64,000 bases of DNA, taken from Paenibacillus sp. PvR098. GTDB taxonomy: Bacteria > Bacillota > Bacilli > Paenibacillales > NBRC-103111. The DNA lies in NCBI RefSeq assembly GCF_017833255.1, contig NZ_JAFIBU010000001.1, forward strand, positions 4,632,501-4,696,500. The letters run 5' to 3'. The notes under the pieces were generated by a model. The model saw only the letters and a list, made by a program, of their open reading frames with translations, did not search any database and had not been told where the DNA came from. Position numbers and translations under genes: made by a program. Positions 56,508 to 64,000 of the stretch are shown piece after piece; positions within the stretch are counted from its first letter, which is position 1, and every line of letters begins with the position of its first letter.

Positions 56508-57014
56508 GTGAAGCGCAAAAGGCTTATCGCAATGATGTTGATTTTCACCTCTCTTACCTCCGTTGTTTCGGCATGCGGCAGCAAGCCGGAGCAAGCCCAA
56601 ACGCAAACCGATCACCAAGGGCATGAGCATACGGCGGTCACCGACATTCAAGAGAAAACCGCTTCGGCCGATATTTTGCCTTCTTTTTTGAAGAACCAGC
56701 CGGAAGAGATTCGTCTCGTGTACCAGGCGGCAGGCAAAGGGAGGGAGATTCTGCAATGGATGCCCTGCTATTGCGGCTGCGGAGAAAGTGCGGGACACAT
56801 CAGCAACATGAATTGTTTCATTCAAAAAGTAAACGAGGATGGTTCTGTCGTATGGGATGATCACGGAACGAGATGCGGTGTCTGCCTGCAGATCGCCGTC
56901 CAGTCCATCAAAATGACACAGGAAGGTAAGTCGCTGCCGGAAATTCGCAAAGCTATTGATCAAGCTTATATGAAAGGCTTTGCTAAGCCAACTCCGACAC
57001 CGATGCCAGTATAA
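56508..57014 (+). CDS. PCYCGC-motif lipoprotein
   Basis: 168 residues from GTG 56508; a GTG at 56499 would add three. Signal peptide with lipobox VSAC and lipid-anchored C23. A His-rich linker (HQGHEHT) follows, then the signature PCYCGCGESAGHISNMNCF (about 94-112) and a second cysteine pair CGVCLQ. These are hallmarks of the PCYCGC family of Bacillota (PF13798), whose role is unknown; five or six cysteines suggest metal or cofactor binding outside the cell. Codon and base use match the neighbours. A terminator is 20 bp past the stop. Confidence 0.85.
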   Translation: MKRKRLIAMMLIFTSLTSVVSACGSKPEQAQTQTDHQGHEHTAVTDIQEKTASADILPSFLKNQPEEIRLVYQAAGKGREILQWMPCYCGCGESAGHISNMNCFIQKVNEDGSVVWDDHGTRCGVCLQIAVQSIKMTQEGKSLPEIRKAIDQAYMKGFAKPTPTPMPV

Positions 57015-57033
57015 CAGCATAGGGTAGGCAAAG

Positions 57034-57069
57034 AACGTCCGGCTCCATGTGACCCGGACGTTTTTTTTT
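57034..57069 (+). terminator. Terminator after the PCYCGC gene
   Basis: AACGTCCGG (57034-57042) pairs with CCGGACGTT (57054-57062), then a run of T residues to 57069. Confidence 0.88.
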
Positions 57070-57264
57070 GTGCGCCAAAACCAAAGCCTGTCTCATGGAA
57101 TAAGCTGTGACGATTTTTCGTTCTATAGTCTGACGGAGGATTGTATAGTGTATTAATGTATCCGTGAAATAGGTTTCTGGCGAAAGTCGTCGAGCGGTTT
57201 GGTGAAACTGTAAATCTAAGGGAGGTGTGCCTGTTCACCTAAACGGGTGGGTAGGTGAATACCA

Positions 57265-58599
57265 TTGAGTAGCGATCCGTTGACGCTGATCTTGTACGTT
57301 AGTTTTGTTCTGCTGCTGGTGTGTCTGAACGGTTTCTTCGTTGCAGCTGAATTTGCGATGGTGAGGGCGTCCCGAAGCCGGATCGAAAAGCTGGCGGAGG
57401 AGGGCTCGAGGAGAGCAAGGTTCTCGAAATCCATCATAGGGAACCTGGATGCCTATTTGTCTGCTTGTCAGCTAGGCGTTACGATGACCTCGCTCGGGCT
57501 CGGATGGGTGGGTGGGCTTTTCGTAGCACGATTGCTGGAGCCGGCCCTGCAACCGCTGCTGCCGGATTCCGTTATTCAGATGACGGCCCTCGTTGCTGCG
57601 TTCTCGCTCATCACTGTGCTGCACATTATCCTTGGAGAACAGTTTCCCAAAAGGTTTGCTCTTCGTAAGTCCGATCAGGTTACACTCCATGCCTCTGTTC
57701 TCATGGTGGGCTTTTATAAGCTGATGTACCCGTTCATTTGGTTCGTGGATGGGGTTTCCAATATGCTTCTTCGTCTGACCGGAATGGAGCCTTATGCGGA
57801 GCATCGTTCTGCTCATTCAGAAGAGGAGATTCGCGTCATGATGAAGGAAAGCAACCGAAGCGGGTTCATTGACAATACGGAATTGACGCTTGTGGATAAT
57901 ATTTTTGATTTTGCTGAAACAAATGCGAGAGAAATCATGATCCCCCGAACAGAAATGATATGTCTATATGCGAACAGATCATACGAGGAGAACAAAATGA
58001 TGGCCATCAGTGAAATGCATACGCGCTATCCGGTATGTGACCCGGACAAAGACAATATTATCGGTTTCGTACATATTAAAGATTTATTGAAAATACCGGA
58101 GGCTGCAGAGAATATACAAACGATGGTAAGGCCGATTACGAAGGTGCCTGAATCGATGCAAATTAGCGTGCTGCTCAAATTAATGCAGAAGAAAAAGACG
58201 CAAATGGCCCTATTGATTGATGAGTATGGTGGAACATCAGGTATAGTTACATTTGAAGATATTATTGAAGAAATCGTGGGCGAGATTCAGGATGAATTTG
58301 ACGAAGAACGGCCGAAGATTGAGAGGAGGGACGCTGCGGCGTATTCCATCGACGGGCGTATGCTGATTGAGGAGGTAAACAGCTACTTTGGAATCCGTAT
58401 CGAAACGGACGACTATGATACGATTGGCGGATGGATTTATTCGCGAGTGGAGATGCCCCCACAGAAGCATCAGCATTTGATTTGGAATGATGAATATGAT
58501 TTCATGATCGAGGAAATCGATCACTTGCGGATTTCGAGAATCTTGATCATACGAAAGGGTTCAGGTGTTGGACCGGATCCGGTTATTCATGAGGGGTGA
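57265..58599 (+). CDS. CNNM/CBS-domain protein (hemolysin family, CorC-like)
   Basis: 444 residues from TTG 57265, with AGGTGA seven bases before it; stops in all positions upstream exclude a longer frame. Residues about 1-190 are the DUF21/CNNM membrane domain (AACEFAMV-like FFVAAEFAMVRASRSRIEKL). Two CBS domains follow (about 205-325; MIPRTEMICLYAN, MALLIDEYGGTSGIVTFEDI) and a CorC/HlyC C-terminal domain at about 345-430. Family members are implicated in Mg or other ion export. An AAGGGAGGTG 40 bp before the start has no good frame behind it. Confidence 0.93.
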   Translation: MSSDPLTLILYVSFVLLLVCLNGFFVAAEFAMVRASRSRIEKLAEEGSRRARFSKSIIGNLDAYLSACQLGVTMTSLGLGWVGGLFVARLLEPALQPLLPDSVIQMTALVAAFSLITVLHIILGEQFPKRFALRKSDQVTLHASVLMVGFYKLMYPFIWFVDGVSNMLLRLTGMEPYAEHRSAHSEEEIRVMMKESNRSGFIDNTELTLVDNIFDFAETNAREIMIPRTEMICLYANRSYEENKMMAISEMHTRYPVCDPDKDNIIGFVHIKDLLKIPEAAENIQTMVRPITKVPESMQISVLLKLMQKKKTQMALLIDEYGGTSGIVTFEDIIEEIVGEIQDEFDEERPKIERRDAAAYSIDGRMLIEEVNSYFGIRIETDDYDTIGGWIYSRVEMPPQKHQHLIWNDEYDFMIEEIDHLRISRILIIRKGSGVGPDPVIHEG

Positions 58600-58630
58600 T
58601 GGAAGCAGATCAGCGGTTCCGAAATAAGGT

Positions 58631-58676
58631 AAAAAAAGAAGTTATGTTCCGTGCGAACATAACTTCTTTGCTTTGT
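58631..58676. terminator. Bidirectional terminator between the CNNM gene and mnmA
   Basis: AAAGAAGTTATGTTC (58635-58649) pairs perfectly with GAACATAACTTCTTT (58655-58669). A-runs on the left and T residues on the right let it work for both convergent genes. Confidence 0.85.
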
Positions 58677-58688
58677 AGATGGGGTTGT

Positions 58689-60066
<1,378 letters not shown>

Positions 60067-60489
60067 TTGAAGATATCAACTAAAGGTCGCTACGGACTCA
60101 CCATTATGATGGAGCTGGCGACGAAGTTCGGAGAAGGCCCCACCTCATTGAAAAGCATCGCGGAGAAGCACCAGCTTTCCGAACATTATTTGGAGCAATT
60201 GGTCGCACCGCTTAGGAATGCGGGGCTTGTCAAGAGCATTCGCGGAGCGTACGGTGGATATATATTATCTAAATCACCAGAGGAAATCACCTCGGGAGAT
60301 ATCATCCGAGTGCTGGAAGGGCCGATCAGTCCCGTTGATTTTACGGAAGAGGACGACCCTGCGAAGCGGAACTTATGGATTCGTATCCGCGATGGTATTG
60401 CACAGGTGCTTGATTCTACCACGCTCGCTGATCTCATCTCCTTTAAAGAAGAAGGCAGTCAGAACGACAGCTACATGTTTTATATTTAG
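60067..60489 (+). CDS. cymR: Cysteine metabolism repressor CymR (Rrf2 family)
   Basis: 140 residues from TTG 60067, six bases after GAGGTG; starting there gives MKISTKGRYGLTIMMELA, which aligns with the N-terminus of B. subtilis CymR, while an upstream GTG does not. The winged helix covers residues 1-60 (HQLSEHYLEQLVAPLRNAGL, IRGAYGGY). CymR with CysK represses sulfur-uptake and cysteine genes. Unlike IscR it lacks the three Fe-S cysteines in the C-terminal part. It lies before the cysteine desulfurase gene, as in B. subtilis. Confidence 0.95.
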   Translation: MKISTKGRYGLTIMMELATKFGEGPTSLKSIAEKHQLSEHYLEQLVAPLRNAGLVKSIRGAYGGYILSKSPEEITSGDIIRVLEGPISPVDFTEEDDPAKRNLWIRIRDGIAQVLDSTTLADLISFKEEGSQNDSYMFYI

Positions 60490-60546
60490 CCTCTGTAGAT
60501 GCTTGTCCTCGGATTCCAATTCTTTTCTTAATCCTACTATGCAGAT

Positions 60547-61710
60547 GTGGTGAACACTTTGAAGCTTATTTATTTGGATCATGCCGCTACGACGCCTGTG
60601 CATCCTGAGGTAGTGGAAGCGATGTTGCCCTATTTTTCCGAAATATACGGCAACGCCTCCAGTACGCACTCGGCTGGACGGGAGGCACGTACGGCGCTGA
60701 ATGCGGCAAGGGACCGGATCGCGTCCTTTATTGGCTGCTCTCCTTCCGAAATCGTGTTCGCAGGAAGCGGGACGGAGAGCGACAATATGGCTTTGCTCGG
60801 CGCGGCGGAAGCGTACCGGTCACGGGGAAGGCATATTATAACGACCAGCATAGAGCACCATGCGGTGCTTCACGCTTGTGAGCGGCTGGAAGCTCTTGGT
60901 TATGAGGTCACATACCTCCCCGTTGATTGCTTTGGACAGGTTTCTTTATCCGATGTGGAAAAAGCCGTTCGTCCGGATACGACCCTGATCAGCGTCATGT
61001 ACGGCAACAATGAGACAGGCACTCTGCAGCCCATTGAAGCCATCGGACGCTTTGCAAGAGAGCGAGGGATATGCTTTCATGTCGATGCCGTTCAAGCGTT
61101 GGCACATATTCCGATCGATCTTGGTCAACTGCCGGTCGATCTTATGAGTTTTTCCGCGCATAAACTGAACGGTCCCAAAGGGATCGGCGCTTTATATATA
61201 TCCAGAACGACTCGGATAGCGCCGCTGCTGTTTGGCGGCTCGCAGGAACGCAAACGTCGGCCGGGAACAGAGAATACGGCAGGAATCGCCGGCTTTGCGA
61301 AAGCTATAGAAATTTTGCAGTTGAACAGGTATGAATTGAAACAAAAGATGGAAAAACTACGTCAAGGAATGGTAAATGAATTAACAGAGCGCTTAGACGC
61401 TGATGCTTTTGTCATCAATGGCCATCCAACAGAGCAGCTTCCGCATATTTTAAACGTCAGCTTTTCCGGTATTTCGACAGAAACGATGCTGATGAATCTG
61501 GATTTGGCTGGAGTGGCTGCGGCAAGCGGTTCGGCCTGTACTTCGGGCTCTCTTGAGGTTTCTCACGTCCTTAAAGCGATGAAGCTGCCTGAGGATGTAA
61601 CAGGGTCGGCCATCCGCTTTAGCTTTGGGGCTAACAACGATGAACAGCAGATTTCAGAGGCAGTAAGCATCATTGAAACCATCGTTAGACGTTTGCGTAC
61701 TAATCGTTAA
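60547..61710 (+). CDS. iscS: Cysteine desulfurase (YrvO/NifS type)
   Basis: 387 residues from GTG 60547 (60550 also possible). Fold type I PLP enzyme: MYGNNETG, PLP lysine K206 in SAHKLNGPKG, and the catalytic cysteine C331 in GSACTSGS. It supplies sulfur for tRNA thiolation and Fe-S clusters. In B. subtilis the YrvO desulfurase is encoded directly before mnmA and feeds it; here mnmA is on the other strand and cymR lies between. It is 57 bp after cymR. Confidence 0.95.
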   Translation: MVNTLKLIYLDHAATTPVHPEVVEAMLPYFSEIYGNASSTHSAGREARTALNAARDRIASFIGCSPSEIVFAGSGTESDNMALLGAAEAYRSRGRHIITTSIEHHAVLHACERLEALGYEVTYLPVDCFGQVSLSDVEKAVRPDTTLISVMYGNNETGTLQPIEAIGRFARERGICFHVDAVQALAHIPIDLGQLPVDLMSFSAHKLNGPKGIGALYISRTTRIAPLLFGGSQERKRRPGTENTAGIAGFAKAIEILQLNRYELKQKMEKLRQGMVNELTERLDADAFVINGHPTEQLPHILNVSFSGISTETMLMNLDLAGVAAASGSACTSGSLEVSHVLKAMKLPEDVTGSAIRFSFGANNDEQQISEAVSIIETIVRRLRTNR

Positions 61711-61744
61711 GCAAATGTTTAATAATCTCAAGGAGGCAAACCTT

Positions 61745-62266
61745 GTGAAGAGAGCGCGGGATGTCATCGGTTTGCCGATCATTTGCGTAGAAACAGGGAA
61801 GCAGGTAGGCCATACCAAGGATCTTCTGATGGATGAGGATTGGCAGGTAGAGGCGCTTCTTCTGGAAGATAAACACTGGTTTTCCGAGATGACCTGCGTT
61901 GCTTCGACGGATGTCCTTGCACTCGGTGAGGATGCCGTCACAATTAAGAAGGAAGAAGCTGTACGTTCGATGGAAGCAGACAAGTGCTTTCGAACCTTGC
62001 TTTGCGGTAATTCCAAACTTAAGGGTCTTCCAGTGATTACCATAAACGGGCAGCAGCTTGGAATGGTTGAGGATGTTTATCTGGATGCGGATAAGGGTAT
62101 AAAGGTAATAGGGTATGAATTGACCGAGGGTTTCATTTCTGATCTAAAGGAAGGGCGCAAATGGTTGCCGATGCCGGATACGGTAAAGCTCGGTGAGGAC
62201 GCCTTGATTGTTCCCGTACATGCAAGCGATACGTTGGAGGAAATCTTCGTACCAAAAGAAGAATAG
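61745..62266 (+). CDS. PRC-barrel domain protein (YrrD-like)
   Basis: 173 residues from GTG 61745, preceded by AAGGAGG. Two PRC-barrel repeats: residues about 1-75 (DVIGLPIICVETGKQVGHTK) and 85-170 (LKGLPVITINGQQLGMVEDV). The B. subtilis counterpart YrrD is near cymR-yrvO. PRC-barrels occur in photosynthetic reaction centre H subunits, RimM and sporulation proteins such as YlmC; the role here is unknown. Another small gene follows after 10 bp. Confidence 0.83.
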   Translation: MKRARDVIGLPIICVETGKQVGHTKDLLMDEDWQVEALLLEDKHWFSEMTCVASTDVLALGEDAVTIKKEEAVRSMEADKCFRTLLCGNSKLKGLPVITINGQQLGMVEDVYLDADKGIKVIGYELTEGFISDLKEGRKWLPMPDTVKLGEDALIVPVHASDTLEEIFVPKEE

Positions 62267-62276
62267 GGTGATTGTG

Positions 62277-62474
62277 ATGCTGCGTTGTCCAAACTGCAAT
62301 TCCAAAGATATTGGCAAGATTGGTTCGCACCAGTTTTACTGCTGGGGCTGTTTTATTGAATTAACCGTGAACGGGGAAAAAATGTCTGTCTTTCAAGTTG
62401 AAGAAGATGGAACCTTGAGCTCCTTGGACGATTTGTTCTTTGAAGAAGAAATACCGCAAGTACATGCGAACTAA
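62277..62474 (+). CDS. Small zinc-ribbon-like protein, 65 residues (hypothetical)
   Basis: 65 residues from ATG 62277, with AGGGTGATT just before it. The N-terminus has CPNC and CWGC pairs, about 17 residues apart, which suits a zinc-ribbon. The remainder is acidic (FEEEIPQVHAN). Similar short proteins are widespread in Paenibacillus next to PRC-barrel genes, but no function is known to me. The gene lies 10 bp behind the PRC-barrel gene and before a terminator, so they form one transcript. Confidence 0.78.
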   Translation: MLRCPNCNSKDIGKIGSHQFYCWGCFIELTVNGEKMSVFQVEEDGTLSSLDDLFFEEEIPQVHAN

Positions 62475-62507
62475 CACAGTATGGTTGTGGTCGACAGACC
62501 TAGCCGC

Positions 62508-62561
62508 CAAACACCGTTGATCCGGCAGGCCGTAAGGCTCATGCGGAAAACGGTGTTTTTG
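62508..62561 (+). terminator. Terminator after the zinc-ribbon gene
   Basis: AAACACCGTT (62509-62518) pairs with AACGGTGTTT (62549-62558), with an inner GC-rich stem (CCGG...), and T residues follow. Confidence 0.85.
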
Positions 62562-62726
62562 TCTTGTCCATAAGACTATTCTCTATCATTGTATTCAGGA
62601 AAATCGGCAGCTATGATATTTGTGTTGAGAATGAAAGAACAGGGTTAAGACCGTCAGCTTGTACATATACTGTAGAGGGCGAATTTGCCCTTCATGCATA
62701 TTGGTGTCAAGGTAGGTGAGGAATCT

Positions 62727-63797
62727 ATGGAACAGTTTCCGAAGCATCGGCTGTTTATCGGGATGATCTATACGCTGCTCGGGCTTGGCATCCTATTCAT
62801 GCTGCTGCAGCTTCGTCCAATCATCGTGGGTACGTATCAATTTATGCGAGAAATCTTGACGCCGTTTATTATTGCATTGATTATTTCCTATGTGCTAAAT
62901 CCGGTCGTCTCACTGCTTGGAGCCCGCAAAGTGCCGCGTACGGTTGCTGTGCTTACAATCTATGCGGTGTTTATTACCTCCACTACGGTAGTGCTGATGA
63001 ATGTGATTCCGATGCTGATTAAACAGCTTGCCGAACTGAACCAGCATATGCCGGAGGTGGCGTTTAAAGCGCAAAGTGTTGTGGACAATTTCAACGGGTT
63101 GAAGTTTTTGCCGGACAGCGTGCGGGAGGGTATCAATCAGTCGCTGGCAAAGCTGGAGAACGGAATTTCGCTGGCAATCGCTGGTTACTTGGGCGGAATC
63201 GGGAGTACGATCAATACTATGTTTCTTGTTTTCATCATTCCGTTCGTGGCCTTCTACATTTTAAAAGATTTCCAGCTCATTGAAAAAACGGCCTTGGCGA
63301 TCGTTCCCAAAGCTCATCGCAAAGAAATCGTCTCGATGCTGGTGGACATTGACACAGCTCTTGGAAATTACATACGCGGACAGTTTACCGTATGCATGAT
63401 CGTCGGGCTTCTGGCGTATATCGGCTATTGGCTGATCGGAATCCCTTATGCGCTGCTGCTGGCCTGTGTGGTTGCCGTGTTTAATATTATCCCCTATCTG
63501 GGACCTTTCCTAGGTGCAGCTCCGGCATTGATCGTTGCCTCAACCATATCATGGAAAATGATGCTTTTGGTCATACTGGTGAATACGATCTGCCAGATCC
63601 TTGAGGGGAATGTCATTTCGCCGCAAGTGGTGGGCCGGTCTCTCAAAATGCATCCGTTGGTCATCATTTTTGCGCTGCTAGTAGGTGGGGAAATTGCAGG
63701 GATTGCCGGGCTGATATTGGCCGTTCCTTTTTTCGCGGTCATGAAGGTGATTCTTCAGCACGTATTTCTGTACTTTATTCATCGGAGAACCGTCTGA
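62727..63797 (+). CDS. AI-2E family transporter (YrrI-like)
   Basis: 356 residues from ATG 62727 after AGGTGAGG. About eight membrane segments, with the family core (IIALIISYVLNPVVSLLG, GLLAYIGYWLIGIPYALLLA, NIIPYLGPFLGAAPALIVA). AI-2E proteins include autoinducer-2 exporters and Na+/H+ antiporters; the B. subtilis YrrI gene is next to alaS and other housekeeping genes. The transported compound is unknown. A terminator-like hairpin (AACCGTCTGAAAG with TTTTCGGCGGTT) overlaps the stop. Confidence 0.9.
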   Translation: MEQFPKHRLFIGMIYTLLGLGILFMLLQLRPIIVGTYQFMREILTPFIIALIISYVLNPVVSLLGARKVPRTVAVLTIYAVFITSTTVVLMNVIPMLIKQLAELNQHMPEVAFKAQSVVDNFNGLKFLPDSVREGINQSLAKLENGISLAIAGYLGGIGSTINTMFLVFIIPFVAFYILKDFQLIEKTALAIVPKAHRKEIVSMLVDIDTALGNYIRGQFTVCMIVGLLAYIGYWLIGIPYALLLACVVAVFNIIPYLGPFLGAAPALIVASTISWKMMLLVILVNTICQILEGNVISPQVVGRSLKMHPLVIIFALLVGGEIAGIAGLILAVPFFAVMKVILQHVFLYFIHRRTV

Positions 63798-63820
63798 AAG
63801 ATACTTTTCGGCGGTTTTAT
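63788..63820 (+). terminator. Terminator overlapping the transporter stop
   Basis: AACCGTCTGAAAG (63789-63801) pairs with TTTTCGGCGGTT (63806-63817), with two wobble or bulged positions, then TTTT. Less perfect than others in the window. Confidence 0.55.
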
Positions 63821-63823
63821 CGC

Positions 63824-63852
63824 TTGTCAGTTAGTGAGGGCAGGCGTATAAT
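63824..63852 (+). promoter_or_regulatory. Sigma-A promoter for the gene at the window end
   Basis: TTGTCA (63824-63829), a 17-bp spacer and TATAAT (63847-63852). It lies about 125 bp before the next start codon. Confidence 0.7.
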
Positions 63853-63975
63853 GTTCCATGATTAGGGCTTGATAACGAAACATAGCTCGGCTTGTATTGA
63901 AAAGACCACTGTAAGCTTCTTTTTCTTTAATTATGTAAGGTAAATCATACATCGTTCTGAAAGGGGTTACACTTT

Positions 63976-64000
63976 GTGAGTCAGCAAGCGATCGCAGCAC
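63976..64000 (+). CDS. Start of a further gene (truncated by the window end)
   Basis: GTG at 63976 after AAAGGGG, followed by AGT CAG CAA GCG ATC GCA GCA. Only eight codons (MSQQAIAA) are visible. The product cannot be named; alaS, a possible neighbour, usually begins differently. Confidence 0.4.

Noticed and set aside
57015..57264. M-box or ykoY-type riboswitch before the CNNM gene
   Set aside because: I looked for conserved core sequences and found none; only the terminator of the previous gene and a strong ribosome binding site are visible.

Overview
The window looks like a chromosomal segment of an endospore-forming Bacillota bacterium of the Paenibacillus type. Evidence read from the sequence: many sporulation genes (spoIVFA/spoIVFB, spo0B, bofC, spoVB, a SpoIID-family gene, a SafA-like coat gene); Gram-positive ribosome binding sites; a T-box leader; an L27 precursor with its Prp protease; and gene orders known from Bacillus subtilis (rplU-prp-rpmA-spo0B-obg; bofC-ruvAB-queA-tgt-yajC-yrzE-yrbG-spoVB-comN-secDF; recJ-apt-relA-dtd; hisS-aspS-tcdA-rarA; cymR-iscS). 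RNase G, separate secD and secF genes and the moderate GC content fit Paenibacillaceae better than Bacillus. I saw no prophage, IS element, CRISPR array, rRNA or tRNA gene.

Layout. 0-9.7 kb: end of mreD, minC-minD-rodA (cell shape and division-site selection), spoIVFA-spoIVFB (sigma-K activation), rng, then rplU-prp-rpmA and spo0B-obg. 9.7-14.6 kb: a nitrate module with an AT-rich regulatory region, a NarK-type transporter, a NasC-type molybdopterin reductase and a TrpD-like protein. 14.6-16.3 kb, minus strand: ABC ATPase, thiamine-binding-like protein and a Nudix hydrolase. 16.4-21.1 kb: a threonine/phenylalanine/branched-chain cluster, thrR-hom-thrB-pheA-ilvE, with its own promoter and terminator. 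21.3-24.0 kb: repeat-rich LysM coat protein and a convergent signal peptidase. 24.1-33.5 kb: bofC, a lipoprotein, an HNH protein, ruvCAB, a SpoIID-family protein, queA, tgt, yajC. 33.6-39.4 kb: small membrane protein, YrbG-like protein, spoVB (minus), ComN-like regulator, secD-secF. 39.5-46.6 kb: CDF transporter, recJ-apt, a Cys-rich small ORF, relA-dtd. 46.7-53.5 kb: small ORF, anchored FAD oxidoreductase, T-box-controlled hisS-aspS, tcdA. 53.7-64 kb: two unfamiliar membrane proteins, rarA, PCYCGC lipoprotein, CNNM/CBS protein, mnmA (minus), cymR-iscS, PRC-barrel protein, zinc-ribbon protein, AI-2E-family transporter, and the first codons of a further gene.

How the genes work together. Much of the window is housekeeping: translation (L21, L27, HisS, AspS, Dtd, QueA, Tgt, MnmA, TcdA), recombination (RuvCAB, RecJ, RarA), export (YajC, SecD, SecF, signal peptidase) and stringent response (RelA). 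The sporulation genes act at several stages: Spo0B in the initiation phosphorelay, SpoIVFA/SpoIVFB and BofC on the two sides of the sigma-K checkpoint, and SpoVB, the SpoIID-family protein and the SafA-like protein in engulfment, cortex and coat.

Less ordinary points, none proven: the internally duplicated membrane protein with its glycine-rich partner inserted between tcdA and rarA; the SH3-like insertion in the SpoIID-family protein; two families of DNA-level repeats in the coat gene; the 36-bp exact duplication in a Cys-rich small ORF; the nitrate module with an unusual TrpD-like gene; and a palindrome placed like an activator site before narK. I found no convincing complete, previously undescribed system.
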